Below are positions 1-8,411 of a DNA stretch of 34,943 nt, one piece after another. Source of the DNA: an uncultured Pseudohongiella sp. Its GTDB lineage: Bacteria; Pseudomonadota; Gammaproteobacteria; Pseudomonadales; Pseudohongiellaceae. Each line of letters starts with the position of its first letter. Within the stretch, counting starts at the first letter, position 1. Under the pieces are notes generated by a model that saw only the letters and a list, made by a program, of their open reading frames with translations, did no database searches and was not told the origin of the DNA. Position numbers and translations under genes: made by a program. The stretch is taken from positions 1 through 34,943 of the forward strand of contig CACBCS010000017.1 of NCBI GenBank assembly GCA_902537815.1, written 5' to 3'.

Positions 1-307
1 AAACCTGGTCGCGGCCGGCATCGCAGAGCGCTGCGAGCTCCAGCTGTCCTACGCCATCGGTGTGGCCGAGCCGACGTCGATCAGCATTGACACCTTTGGA
101 ACCGGCAAGCTCGCCGACAGCAGAATTGTTGAGCTGGTACGCCAGCACTTTGAACTGAAGCCGCGGGGATTGATCCAGATGCTGGATCTGCTGCGTCCGA
201 TCTACCGCGACACCGCAGCTTACGGACACTTTGGTCGGGAACAGCCAAACTTCACTTGGGAACAGACAGACAAGGCCGACGCGCTGCGCGCCGACGCCGG
301 ACTTTAA
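1..307 (+). CDS. metK: S-adenosylmethionine synthetase, C-terminal part (5' end outside window)
   Basis: The reading frame is open from base 2 to a TAA at 305-307 and gives about 101 C-terminal residues. The sequence matches the end of methionine adenosyltransferase: an AIGVAEP segment, then [10 protein letters not shown], the [17 protein letters not shown] stretch and a terminal [10 protein letters not shown]. The enzyme makes S-adenosylmethionine from methionine and ATP in the cytoplasm. It lies 38 bases before ahcY on the same strand, so the two are probably cotranscribed and form the entry and recycling steps of the methyl cycle. The start, promoter and any riboswitch lie outside the window. 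Confidence 0.95.
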   Translation, partial: NLVAAGIAERCELQLSYAIGVAEPTSISIDTFGTGKLADSRIVELVRQHFELKPRGLIQMLDLLRPIYRDTAAYGHFGREQPNFTWEQTDKADALRADAGL

Positions 308-345
308 TCACCTTTTACCACTACGAGTTCACTCAGGAGCACACC

Positions 346-1752
346 ATGAGTACTGCAGTTGCACAAAATAACGTCACCAGCCTGCACGACTACAAGGTCG
401 CCGACATCAGTCTGGCTGACTTTGGTCGTCGCGAGATCACCCTGGCCGAAGCCGAGATGCCGGCTTTGATGTCGCTAAGAAAGAAGTATGCCGACCAGAA
501 GCCGCTGGCTGACGCCAGAATTCTCGGCTGTATTCACATGACCGTTCAGACCGCCGTGCTGATTGAGACGCTGGTCGAGCTGGGCGCCGAGGTGCGCTGG
601 TCGTCCTGCAACATTTTCTCCACTCAGGATCATGCTGCTGCCTGCATCGCCGAGGAAGGCATCGCGGTATACGCCTGGAAGGGACAGACTGAAGAGGAAG
701 GCGAGTGGTGCATTGAGCAGACCATTCTGAAGGACGGCGAGCCCTGGAATGCCAATATGATCCTGGACGATGGCGGCGACCTCACAGCCATGGTGCATGA
801 GAAATACCCGGAGATGCTGGAGAATATCCACGGCATCACCGAGGAAACCACCACCGGCGTGCATCGTCTGCTGGAAATGGCGGAAGAAGGCTCACTGAAG
901 GTTCCTGCCATCAACGTCAATGACTCGGTGACCAAGAGCAAGAACGACAACAAATATGGCTGCCGCCACAGTCTGAATGACGGCATCAAGCGTGGCACCG
1001 ACATGCTGCTGTCAGGCAAGCAGGCGCTGGTTATTGGCTACGGCGATGTGGGCAAGGGCTCCGCGCAGAGCCTGCGGCAGGAAGGCATGATTGTGAAAAT
1101 TACCGAGATCGATCCGATCTGCGCCATGCAGGCCTGCATGGACGGTTTTGAAGTGGTGTCTCCCTACATCGACGGCAAAAACACCGGCGAGGCCCGCGCC
1201 ATCGATGGCGATCTGCTCGGCAAGATGGACATGATCGTGACCACCACCGGTAACGTCAACGTGTGCGACAAGCACATGCTAGAAGCGGTCAAGCCCGGCG
1301 CGATCATCTGCAACATCGGCCACTTCGACAATGAAATCGACACCCAGTACATGCGTGACAACTGGGCCTGGGAAGAGGTAAAGCCGCAGGTGCACAAGAT
1401 TTACCGGGGCGACGTTCAGGACAAGGACAACTACCTGATCCTGCTGTCAGAAGGCCGCCTGATTAATCTGGGTAACGCCACCGGCCACCCTTCACGCATC
1501 ATGGACGGGTCTTTTGCCAACCAGGTGCTGGCGCAGATGTTCCTCTACGAGCGCAAGTTTGCCGATCTCGATGACAGTGCCAAGCAGGAAGCCATCACCG
1601 TCGCCGTGCTGCCGAAGCACCTCGACGAAGAAGTGGCCGCGCTAATGGTTGCCGGCTTCGGTGGTGTTCTGACCGAGCTGACACCCACTCAGGCTGACTA
1701 CATCAACGTCCCGGTAGCCGGCCCATTCAAGAACGACAGTTACAAGTACTAG
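346..1752 (+). CDS. ahcY: Adenosylhomocysteinase (S-adenosyl-L-homocysteine hydrolase)
   Basis: This 468-residue cytoplasmic enzyme hydrolyses S-adenosylhomocysteine to homocysteine and adenosine, relieving product inhibition of methyltransferases. Visible family marks are [14 protein letters not shown] near residue 86, the NAD-binding loop GYGDVGKG at residues 231-238, and the Lys/Tyr-rich C-terminus ending NDSYKY. The ATG at 346 is preceded by AGGAG at 335-339 with 6-base spacing. An upstream in-frame ATG at 256 lies inside metK and gives a non-family extension, so it is rejected. The length fits the long bacterial form with an internal insertion. metK lies upstream and metF downstream, completing a methyl-cycle operon. 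Identification is secure. Confidence 0.97.
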   Translation: MSTAVAQNNVTSLHDYKVADISLADFGRREITLAEAEMPALMSLRKKYADQKPLADARILGCIHMTVQTAVLIETLVELGAEVRWSSCNIFSTQDHAAACIAEEGIAVYAWKGQTEEEGEWCIEQTILKDGEPWNANMILDDGGDLTAMVHEKYPEMLENIHGITEETTTGVHRLLEMAEEGSLKVPAINVNDSVTKSKNDNKYGCRHSLNDGIKRGTDMLLSGKQALVIGYGDVGKGSAQSLRQEGMIVKITEIDPICAMQACMDGFEVVSPYIDGKNTGEARAIDGDLLGKMDMIVTTTGNVNVCDKHMLEAVKPGAIICNIGHFDNEIDTQYMRDNWAWEEVKPQVHKIYRGDVQDKDNYLILLSEGRLINLGNATGHPSRIMDGSFANQVLAQMFLYERKFADLDDSAKQEAITVAVLPKHLDEEVAALMVAGFGGVLTELTPTQADYINVPVAGPFKNDSYKY

Positions 1753-1777
1753 TCACACCGACAGGGCTGACTCCGGC

Positions 1778-2635
1778 ATGGATTCCACCAACGCGTCTTT
1801 TAGCATTGAGTTTTACCCGCCGCGCACTGCGGAGGGGGAATCCAGGCTGGATGCCGTGCACGCCGAACTGGCGGCGCTCGGCCCGGAATACTTTTCGGTG
1901 ACCTACGGAGCCGGCGGCTCGACCCGCGCCGGCACCAGCAAGCTGGTGCTGAAATACTGGGCGGCCGGGTCCGAGGTGGCTCCGCACCTCTCCTTCGCCG
2001 GCACCGATGTATCCGACGTGCGTGAGCTGCTGCAAAGCTACCAGGGCGCCGGGATCAAAAGGCTGGTAGCGCTGCGCGGAGACATCCCCTCCGGTGGCGG
2101 CGCGCCTGCTCACTATTGCTACGCCAATGAGCTGGTGGAATTCATCCGGAAGGAAACCGGCGACTACTTCCACATCGAAGTGGCCTGCTATCCGGAAACC
2201 CATCCGGAGGCACGAAGCTTCAGCCGCGATGTGGATTATTTCAAACAGAAAGTCGACGCCGGTGCGAATGCGGCCATCACTCAGTATTTCTACAACGTGG
2301 ATGCTTACTTTCGTTTTGTCGATTACTGCCAGTCGCAGGGCATCGACATTCCGATTGTGCCGGGCGTGATGCCGATCACCAACTTCGACAATCTCAAGCG
2401 TTTCAGCAGTAAGTGCGGCGCCGAGATTCCTCTGTGGCTCGGCAACCGGCTAGAAGATTTTGGCGACGACACTGATGGCATGAGGCAGTTCGGTATCGAT
2501 GTCGTGACTGAGCTCTGCTATGACCTGCTCGAAGGTGGCGCCCCCGGCATTCATTTCTACTCGATGAACCTGGCCAAAAGCGTCAGTCAGATCTGGAATG
2601 ACCTCTCCCTGCAGCTGCAGAAAAGAGACGCCTGA
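1778..2635 (+). CDS. metF: 5,10-methylenetetrahydrofolate reductase
   Basis: The 285-residue protein has the MetF TIM-barrel pattern. It opens with SIEFYPPRT, whose Glu11 corresponds to the conserved N-terminal Glu of the family. It continues with VTYGAGGSTR and, near the end, a GAPGIHFYSMN motif. The FAD-dependent enzyme reduces methylene-THF to methyl-THF, the methyl donor for making methionine from homocysteine. It starts 25 bases after ahcY, so the operon gathers SAM synthesis, SAH breakdown and methyl supply. No strong ribosome binding site is visible before the ATG at 1778. Confidence 0.95.
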   Translation: MDSTNASFSIEFYPPRTAEGESRLDAVHAELAALGPEYFSVTYGAGGSTRAGTSKLVLKYWAAGSEVAPHLSFAGTDVSDVRELLQSYQGAGIKRLVALRGDIPSGGGAPAHYCYANELVEFIRKETGDYFHIEVACYPETHPEARSFSRDVDYFKQKVDAGANAAITQYFYNVDAYFRFVDYCQSQGIDIPIVPGVMPITNFDNLKRFSSKCGAEIPLWLGNRLEDFGDDTDGMRQFGIDVVTELCYDLLEGGAPGIHFYSMNLAKSVSQIWNDLSLQLQKRDA

Positions 2636-2638
2636 TTC

Positions 2639-3373
2639 GTGCGCCTGACCCGGGTCTACTCGCCAGAAGCACTGGCCTCAGGTAAGCACCTCAACCTGTC
2701 CAAAGACCTGTCCCATTATCTGGCCAATGTGCTGCGACTTAAAGCCGGTGATGCGGTGGCGCTGTTTAATGCCGAGTGCGGCGAGTTTCATGCCGTCATC
2801 AGTGACGTCAAGAAAAACGCGCTGGCGGTGACGCTGGGAGACCAACAGCGGGCAGCACTGGCACCGGAGCAGCAGGCAGTTCGGCTCGAACTCGGTCTCG
2901 GGCTGTCCAAAGGCGACCGCATGGACTATGGCATTCAGAAAAGTGTCGAGCTTGGGGTTACCCTGATCACGCCGGTGAACTGTGAGTATGGCGACGTGCG
3001 CTTCAAACAGGCCTCAAGAATTGAAAACAAGCTCAGGCACTGGCGTCGCATTGCGGTCAGCGCGGCCGAGCAGAGCGGCCGACTGGATGTACCGACCATT
3101 GCCGAGCCTCTGGATCTGGTTGACTGGCTCGGCCAGCAATCCGCAGAAACCCGCCTGTGCCTCGACCCCCAGGGCGCCGAACGTCTGGGCGATACTCCGC
3201 TGTCCCGCTCCGTTGCCCTTCTGATCGGCCCCGAAGGCGGACTGTCTCCTGCTGAGGTCACGCGCAGCGTAGAGGCCACGTTCATTCCCACAACTCTCGG
3301 CCCCAGAGTGCTGCGCACAGAAACCGCGCCGGTTGCTGCGCTCGCAATCATCCAGCACTGCCTGGGCCACTAG
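2639..3373 (+). CDS. rsmE: 16S rRNA (uracil-1498-N3)-methyltransferase
   Basis: The 244-residue protein belongs to the RsmE family of SPOUT (trefoil-knot) methyltransferases, which use SAM to methylate U1498 of 16S rRNA. Visible marks are the N-terminal MRLTRVYSPE with an LRLKAGDAVALFN segment of the PUA-like domain, KSVELGV, the SAM-binding knot loop GPEGGLSPAE, and LRTETAPVAALA near the C-terminus. The start is GTG at 2639, three bases after the metF stop, which suggests translational coupling. No clear terminator follows on the + strand. Confidence 0.94.
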   Translation: MRLTRVYSPEALASGKHLNLSKDLSHYLANVLRLKAGDAVALFNAECGEFHAVISDVKKNALAVTLGDQQRAALAPEQQAVRLELGLGLSKGDRMDYGIQKSVELGVTLITPVNCEYGDVRFKQASRIENKLRHWRRIAVSAAEQSGRLDVPTIAEPLDLVDWLGQQSAETRLCLDPQGAERLGDTPLSRSVALLIGPEGGLSPAEVTRSVEATFIPTTLGPRVLRTETAPVAALAIIQHCLGH

Positions 3374-3765
3374 TTCCCACTGCTGCCTGCCGCGTCCCTG
3401 CGTAAGAGCACCTCTTGCCTGATGGACCGCTACCAAGGCTCTGAATTCATCCGGTGAGACCCCCTCGACCAGCGCGTTGGTACCTGCAGGCACAGTAAGG
3501 CCCAGCCCTGAGCACTCCGCCGGGGCTGTGCCGAGACTCTGATCACAGGAGGTTTCTGCAGGCAAAAAAAACGCCTCTAAAGGACAGAGGCGTATACGTA
3601 AGATACGTCAAGGGAGAGAAACTACCAATCCACTAGCAATCGCTAGGGTAGAACTGAAAACAATGTCGTCGGATCGGAATCAAACCTGATCGATCTGCTT
3701 TCGCAATGTGCTCGAACTAAGATAAACACAAATTCTGTGTGATAACTGCCAGTCCTGCAGCGGCC
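3374..3765. other. Non-coding spacer between convergent rsmE and the P-II gene
   Basis: No gene is supported in these 392 bases. The left half (3374-3560) is GC-rich and open on the - strand, but that frame begins with TTG directly after a T-tract and runs on as a shadow of rsmE. The only clear element is the - strand terminator at 3564-3593. The rest, including the short palindrome near 3591-3600, has no recognised role. Confidence 0.5.
3564..3593 (-). terminator. Rho-independent terminator of the P-II gene
   Basis: A perfect 8-bp stem (ACGCCTCT at 3571-3578, AGAGGCGT at 3586-3593) with a 7-base loop is followed, read on the - strand, by a run of T from the A-tract at 3564-3571. It lies about 170 bases beyond the P-II stop codon. 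Confidence 0.8.
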
Positions 3766-4176
<411 letters not shown>

Positions 4177-4211
4177 TCACCGCGCCGATGTATTAAACGT
4201 GGGACTGTTAA

Positions 4212-4227
4212 TGCAGGTGCCGTGCCA
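4212..4227 (-). promoter_or_regulatory. Sigma-54 promoter of the P-II gene
   Basis: Read on the - strand the sequence is TGGCACGGCACCTGCA. The GG and GC dinucleotides are separated by exactly 10 bases, as required for a -24/-12 sigma-54 promoter. Transcription would start near 4200, leaving a leader of about 95 bases. A sigma-54 promoter fits nitrogen-controlled expression through NtrC. Confidence 0.75.
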
Positions 4228-4342
4228 GCTTTTGTTTTTTCCAACTCTCCGGCGCATCAGGGCACGGTCGGCCTCCTGAGGCACATTTATGCCCTATATT
4301 AGTGTGATTACCTGCCTTTTAGTGGTGCGCTGCTTTTATATA

Positions 4343-4359
4343 TGCATCATTATAGTGCT
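4343..4359 (-). promoter_or_regulatory. Possible NtrC enhancer site
   Basis: The 17-base element TGCATCATTATAGTGCT resembles the NtrC consensus TGCACY-N5-RGTGCA with two mismatches. It lies about 115 bases upstream of the sigma-54 promoter, a normal distance for an activator working by looping. Only one site is clear. Confidence 0.5.
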
Positions 4360-4479
4360 TATATCGACTAGATTACCGGTTTTCTTCCCAGTGCCGGGGC
4401 GCCGGTGCTACTTAGAACAAGCGCGCAGGGCCGGACCAACCGGCAGGCGCAGACTCCTGCTGCCCCGTGCAAACACGTC

Positions 4480-4508
4480 TTGCTCCGGCAAAAGTGCTAA
4501 ACTACAGT
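4480..4508 (+). promoter_or_regulatory. Candidate sigma-70 promoter of ubiK
   Basis: TTGCTC at 4480-4485 and TACAGT at 4503-4508 are separated by 17 bases, with the ubiK ATG 45 bases further on. Both boxes match only partly, so this is a candidate. Confidence 0.35.
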
Positions 4509-4552
4509 TCAAACTCTGGAACCCTTACCGCCCTTGCCGAGGATCCCAAAGC

Positions 4553-4819
4553 ATGGACAAGCGTCTACTCGATGAACTCAGTGCCCGACTTGCCAGTCTG
4601 ATGCCTGCCGCCAAGGAGCTGCGTCAGGAGACCCGGGCCAAGGTTGAACAGACCCTCAAACATGGACTCAAAGAGCTTGACGTGCTGACGCGCGAAGAGT
4701 TTGATGCTCAGGCCCGAGCGCTGGACAGAGCACAGCAACGCGTCACGGAGCTGGAAACCCTTATCGCTGATCTCGAGTCACGGCTTGCCACGCTCGAGCA
4801 ACAGCAACCTCAGAGCTAA
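4553..4819 (+). CDS. ubiK: Ubiquinone biosynthesis accessory factor, UbiK/YqiC (BMFP) family
   Basis: The 88-residue protein begins MDKRLLDELSARLASLMPAA. It contains the typical EELxxLTREEFDAQ-like stretch (here ELDVLTREEFDAQARALDRA) and ends in a Leu-heptad coiled coil (ELETLIADLESRLATLE). The BMFP family to which UbiK belongs forms trimers through this C-terminal coiled coil. UbiK assists the UbiJ-UbiK lipid-binding part of aerobic ubiquinone synthesis. The ATG at 4553 is chosen because the family begins with this M-[DI]-x-[KR] segment. In many gammaproteobacteria ubiK sits beside the P-II gene, as here. Confidence 0.88.
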   Translation: MDKRLLDELSARLASLMPAAKELRQETRAKVEQTLKHGLKELDVLTREEFDAQARALDRAQQRVTELETLIADLESRLATLEQQQPQS

Positions 4820-4820
4820 G

Positions 4821-4850
4821 GCTGCTGTCCACGCGGCGGCAGCATTTTTT
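4821..4850 (+). terminator. Rho-independent terminator of ubiK
   Basis: A 7-bp stem (4821-4827 with 4837-4843, one G-T pair) is followed by ATTTTTT. It begins two bases after the ubiK stop codon. Confidence 0.75.
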
Positions 4851-4855
4851 CGCGC

Positions 4856-4885
4856 AAAAAAAATGGGCTCCGAAAAGCCCATTTT
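4856..4885 (-). terminator. Terminator of the first c5 cytochrome gene (possibly bidirectional)
   Basis: A perfect 10-bp stem (AAAATGGGCT at 4860-4869, AGCCCATTTT at 4876-4885) with a 6-base loop is flanked by an A-tract at 4856-4863, which reads as a T-run on the - strand. It lies 17 bases beyond the cytochrome stop codon and faces the ubiK terminator. Confidence 0.8.
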
Positions 4886-4901
4886 CTGGCAAGCGGATCG
4901 C

Positions 4902-5258
4902 TTACTGGCTGGTTTCGAGCATGTACTCGACCAGCGCGCGGATATCGTCTTCATTGCAGTCGAAGCACAGACCCTTGGCAGGCATCGCGTTCACGCCGTT
5001 GATAGCATTGGCGACTACCGCATCCAGGCCTTTCTCAAGGCGAGGTTCCCACTCGCCCATCATTCCGGCGCCTACCTTAGGCGCGCCTGCAGCACCAGTG
5101 CTGTGGCAGGCAAAGCAGGAAGCCATGTACTTCTGCTCAGCGTTGAAACCGTCACTGACTTGAGCCAGCTGCAGCCCTGCTTTACTGTTATCAGCGAAGC
5201 TCGCGGTTGCAGCGCAGGCAGTCATGACCATCAGGCCGGCTTTGAGAAAATTGTTCAT
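4902..5258 (-). CDS. Cytochrome c5-type periplasmic electron carrier
   Basis: This 118-residue precursor has a signal peptide (MNNFLKAGLMVMTACAATASFA). It then has one haem c motif CFACH, the axial Met in VNAMPAKG, and the extra Cys pair CFDC typical of cytochrome c5, where it forms a disulfide. The mature protein should be a small soluble or membrane-associated carrier feeding a terminal oxidase or reductase. The ATG at 5258 has an AGAGGG box 8 bases upstream. A GTG at 5276 would add six residues with no better signal. It is a tandem paralogue of the next gene. Confidence 0.88.
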   Translation of the reverse strand: MNNFLKAGLMVMTACAATASFADNSKAGLQLAQVSDGFNAEQKYMASCFACHSTGAAGAPKVGAGMMGEWEPRLEKGLDAVVANAINGVNAMPAKGLCFDCNEDDIRALVEYMLETSQ

Positions 5259-5360
5259 ACGTAAAACCCTCTTCACTTCTTTTCAAAAAATCTGTCGTAG
5301 TTTCGGTGACCGAAAGCTTCTATCGCTTACTCGCGTGCGAGGCCCGATCAGGCTGGCCAC

Positions 5361-5906
5361 TTAATTCTGCGCCAGCATATAGTCCACGATCGCCTGCAGG
5401 TCATCGTCACTACAGGTCATGCAGATGCCGCGTGCCGGCATCGCTCCAACGCCGTTGATGACGTTGGACATCAACGCGTCCATGCCTTTCTCCATGCGGG
5501 CTCCCCAGACTCCGGCATCACCCAGCATCGGCGCACCGGCAGCACCGGTCCCGTGGCAAGCGTTGCAGCTCATCTGATAGGCAGCCGCCGCATCGAAATC
5601 TGATGCCACTGCGGCCATTTCCATTGAAGCCGCGTCTGCTGCAGGCGCTACCGCAGCTTCGGCAACTGCATCAGTCGCTTCGACCTGCATAGCCGGCTCC
5701 GCAGCGTCTGCCACGCCCGCTTCAGCGCTACCCTCAATCATGACGCCGGCAATGGAACCGACACAGGCCTGCCCGGCCAGGCAAATTGAGCCGACAGGGC
5801 GAATATTATCCGCCACATTCTGAGCGGAAACTGAATGGGGCAGCAGCGCCCAGGCTAGCAGCACCAACACACTGACTCTACCGCGTTGTACTAACGAATT
5901 GTTCAC
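5361..5906 (-). CDS. Cytochrome c5-type protein with Ala-rich linker
   Basis: This 181-residue precursor has a signal peptide ending LLPHSVSA and a segment with two Cys (ICLAGQACVG). An Ala/Val/Glu-rich linker of about 50 residues follows, then a c5 domain with haem motif CNACH, axial Met in GAMPARG and the Cys pair CMTC. I place the start at a GTG (5904-5906) because AGGAG lies 7 bases upstream. The ATG at 5927 has no ribosome binding site and would lengthen the signal peptide. The linker may tether the haem domain at a distance from its partner. It probably arose by duplication with the neighbouring c5 gene. Confidence 0.85.
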   Translation of the reverse strand: MNNSLVQRGRVSVLVLLAWALLPHSVSAQNVADNIRPVGSICLAGQACVGSIAGVMIEGSAEAGVADAAEPAMQVEATDAVAEAAVAPAADAASMEMAAVASDFDAAAAYQMSCNACHGTGAAGAPMLGDAGVWGARMEKGMDALMSNVINGVGAMPARGICMTCSDDDLQAIVDYMLAQN

Positions 5907-6065
5907 TACTTGGCTCCTATTTCGCATCCCGCCGGCGGGCATGTGAGGAATTACGGGGTTTCGGCTAACCGGGCGGCGTGCCCCAAATACCGGTGGAATT
6001 ATACAGTAAATGCGGTCCTCATGAACCTGCGTAAGTGGCAAGATATTGTCGTAAATTCACCCTGT

Positions 6066-7553
6066 TCAAGAGGCGGGGCTACCGGATGGACCGATGGTTA
6101 AGTTGATTGGTGTTGAATGATAGTAAACCTCACCAGGGTCCGACTCGAGCCCATAACCAACCACAATGTTGACCTCGATCTCATTAATTCCTAACTCAGC
6201 TGGGATGAGGTCTCTCGCAATAACAATGTCCTCTGCGGGTTCAAGGATTTTTAGCCTGTGAGGGACAAATGGGCTGGGATTAAAGCCCGTATCAACAAAC
6301 ACACCTTGCTCATTCAGCATCAAGAACTGATCAGACAGAATAGCAGCAACCAGAATGAATCCAGGCCTACCTGCGTGAGACTGGTCAACCAAAATCCGAG
6401 CGTCAATATCAAGCGAGTCTGTGGGCTGGAAAAAATTCCCAAAAGCTTGCTCACCATTTGCACGAATCCCGCCCTCGAACGACGCTCCGTGTTGGGTACC
6501 AAGGAGGCTCACAGCACCCGAGAGAGCAGGCATGCTCGAAGACTCGAACTGAGACGTTAGTGAGTATCGACCAGCGCCACCGCACTCGGTTTTTATTGGT
6601 TGGTCATAAGTATTCACCATAATCAGATATGTTCCTCGCTCCAAGCGCTCAGACAGGGAAGAGTTACAGGTGGAAGAGGATGTAGTATCTACAGCTAAAT
6701 AGCGTAAATCTCTGGTGGCCAGGATCAGGACCGCATCTAGTTGACCAGACTCAACCGAAAATTCGAAGTCAACAACGCCATCCGAGACATCAAATTCATA
6801 CAAGTCGATGTAACTTTCATCAGAGCCGCCAACCGTCAGCTGGTCAACCGTGCAGTCACCAGACTCCAATGCTCCCTCTATCTTGCCGTATGGCAGCCTT
6901 TTTATTTCGCAACGCGTTAGTCCTGTATACAGATAGTTAACTCCCGCGATATCGTCCTCCTGCAGTGTATCAATGTCTCCTAGGGTCGGAGCCATGACGG
7001 CTAGCTGTACCTCCTCATGACCCATACCGATTGCGTGGCCGAGTTCATGGAGAGCGACCCGTCTAAAGTCGGCAGCAAAAATGCCAGCCTTGGAGCTGCC
7101 CAATGCTCCTGAGAAGATGTCGAACTGTCGAGCTGAATTTACAACGATATCACTCTCAACAATTGCCGGCGGCCCTAGATCTTGCAATTCATAACGATTG
7201 AGGGTAACCGCGAGCGTGTTCTCACCATAATCAGAGCCACAAACATCGTCCGTAAAATCTATAGAATTAGAGTAATCTAGAAGACAGGGATCCTTGTATT
7301 CTTCAACCACTGAAAATTCAAAGACTGTTTTCTCAGACCACTCAGCTAGGGCTTCCAACGCTGCTAAGCTCCAAGAAATCTCTGAGTAAGATTGCCCATC
7401 GATGTCCACATAAAAGGTTGTACTGCCACCGATCCACTTCGCACCATCAATTTCGTAAGCCAGGGCCGAAGTCGCAAGTAACCAAGCTGGAGCAAATAGT
7501 AGAGTATAAAATGGTCGTCCGATAAGAGAGGCCATGAGCGTTCTATTATCCAT
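6066..7553 (-). CDS. Secreted matrixin-like zinc metalloprotease (M10 type)
   Basis: The 495-residue protein starts with a signal peptide ending ATSALA. It has a metzincin zinc motif HELGHAIGMGHE, with ligands His169, His173 and His179, catalytic Glu170, and Met187 downstream as the Met-turn. Residues of about 230-340 resemble a PPC-type (pre-peptidase C-terminal) beta-sandwich (LYEFDVSDG to YLIMVNTYDQ). The last 150 residues are an unassigned, probably beta-rich region. No classical cysteine-switch propeptide is visible. Three starts are possible (7574, 7553, 7535); none has a strong ribosome binding site, and 7553 has a weak GAAG. The substrate is unknown. Confidence 0.8.
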   Translation of the reverse strand: MDNRTLMASLIGRPFYTLLFAPAWLLATSALAYEIDGAKWIGGSTTFYVDIDGQSYSEISWSLAALEALAEWSEKTVFEFSVVEEYKDPCLLDYSNSIDFTDDVCGSDYGENTLAVTLNRYELQDLGPPAIVESDIVVNSARQFDIFSGALGSSKAGIFAADFRRVALHELGHAIGMGHEEVQLAVMAPTLGDIDTLQEDDIAGVNYLYTGLTRCEIKRLPYGKIEGALESGDCTVDQLTVGGSDESYIDLYEFDVSDGVVDFEFSVESGQLDAVLILATRDLRYLAVDTTSSSTCNSSLSERLERGTYLIMVNTYDQPIKTECGGAGRYSLTSQFESSSMPALSGAVSLLGTQHGASFEGGIRANGEQAFGNFFQPTDSLDIDARILVDQSHAGRPGFILVAAILSDQFLMLNEQGVFVDTGFNPSPFVPHRLKILEPAEDIVIARDLIPAELGINEIEVNIVVGYGLESDPGEVYYHSTPINLTIGPSGSPAS

Positions 7554-7647
7554 ACAGGTCTTCACAATGCCCATGAGCCGATTGAATCAAACGAGGAGAG
7601 TTACCCACATTAACATGAGGCAAGCGAAACAGACTCATGTAGCGTCG

Positions 7648-8361
7648 TCAGATTTCTACCAGCCTATCGCCAAATGGTGTAGACACAACCCGCATTCCGG
7701 GAGGAACATCTGCGGGGTCGATGCGGCGTGGCCGAAATCTTTGGGGATCCCTTTGTGAGGGGACCCGTGCGCCATTTTCAGCTGAACGCCTTAACACATC
7801 AAACGGATTGGTAAAGTTTTCCTGAGGTTGCTCGTCAGGCAATTCTTGCACATCTCGCAGGGGCTCAGATTCTGCTGATATAGCGGAGGCCGTCGTTAAC
7901 CTAATATGACTTATATTGGCACCCTGGTCGCAATCAACGCCCTTATCCTCAATAGCAACGCAGGGAGAATTCGAGGGGTGTCTGATAGAAACTGACCGGC
8001 CAGTGAAGCCCGACACTGAGAATCCCTCATACCCTGAGATTTGCGTAGGGCTGCCGGTGTACTCGACCCTGACCTGCTCTCCGCTCGAGTGTCTCAATGT
8101 TATCGCGGTGGTCCCTCCAATCCTTGATGTGCCAACAAGTGTGAAGGTAGGCTCAGCCGATGACGGATTGCTTTGAGGCTGCCTCGTTTGCCTGCCAAGG
8201 CGATCAACGCCAGGATCGGTGTCCTCGACTCGTTCAAACAAGTCAAAGTCGCTCGCGCCCTGAGGCAACCCCTCTGCAACAGCAAGCAGAGCGATAAGAA
8301 GGCATGACATCTGACTCGCTTTAACTTGCTTTAGTATGGAATATCTGTCGCTATTAATCAT
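7648..8361 (-). CDS. Unknown secreted protein with conserved-looking PPGMRVVSTPFGDRLVE tail
   Basis: The 237-residue protein has an N-terminal hydrophobic segment after MSCLLIALLAVAEG, which suggests export. A middle part is predicted to be beta-rich (FTLVGTSRIGGTTAITLRH). A low-complexity Pro/Arg-rich region follows, with the C-terminal motif DVPPGMRVVSTPFGDRLVEI. I recall similar tails in hypothetical proteins of marine gammaproteobacteria but cannot name a family. It lies 50 bases after rmlB on the same strand and 94 bases before the protease gene, so it may be in either unit. The start could also be the ATG at 8310, which would give a more compact signal peptide. Confidence 0.6.
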   Translation of the reverse strand: MINSDRYSILKQVKASQMSCLLIALLAVAEGLPQGASDFDLFERVEDTDPGVDRLGRQTRQPQSNPSSAEPTFTLVGTSRIGGTTAITLRHSSGEQVRVEYTGSPTQISGYEGFSVSGFTGRSVSIRHPSNSPCVAIEDKGVDCDQGANISHIRLTTASAISAESEPLRDVQELPDEQPQENFTNPFDVLRRSAENGARVPSQRDPQRFRPRRIDPADVPPGMRVVSTPFGDRLVEI

Positions 8362-8411
8362 CGCGTCGACCTAAGTACGTTTCAATTTTGTAAGACGTAA
8401 AAAGCAACGAA

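Noticed and set aside
308..345. Possible SAH riboswitch before ahcY
   Set aside because: The gap is only 38 bases, too short for the SAH aptamer, and no characteristic structure is seen.
475..1397. Several - strand frames opposite ahcY
   Set aside because: They are antisense shadows of a secure, high-GC coding gene.
3014..3565. - strand frame of 183 residues overlapping rsmE
   Set aside because: It starts at TTG inside a terminator T-tract and mostly mirrors rsmE, with no recognisable domain.
4289..4552. N-terminal extension of ubiK by 88 residues
   Set aside because: It covers the promoter region, has no family similarity and lacks a ribosome binding site; UbiK proteins start at the MDKRLL-type segment.
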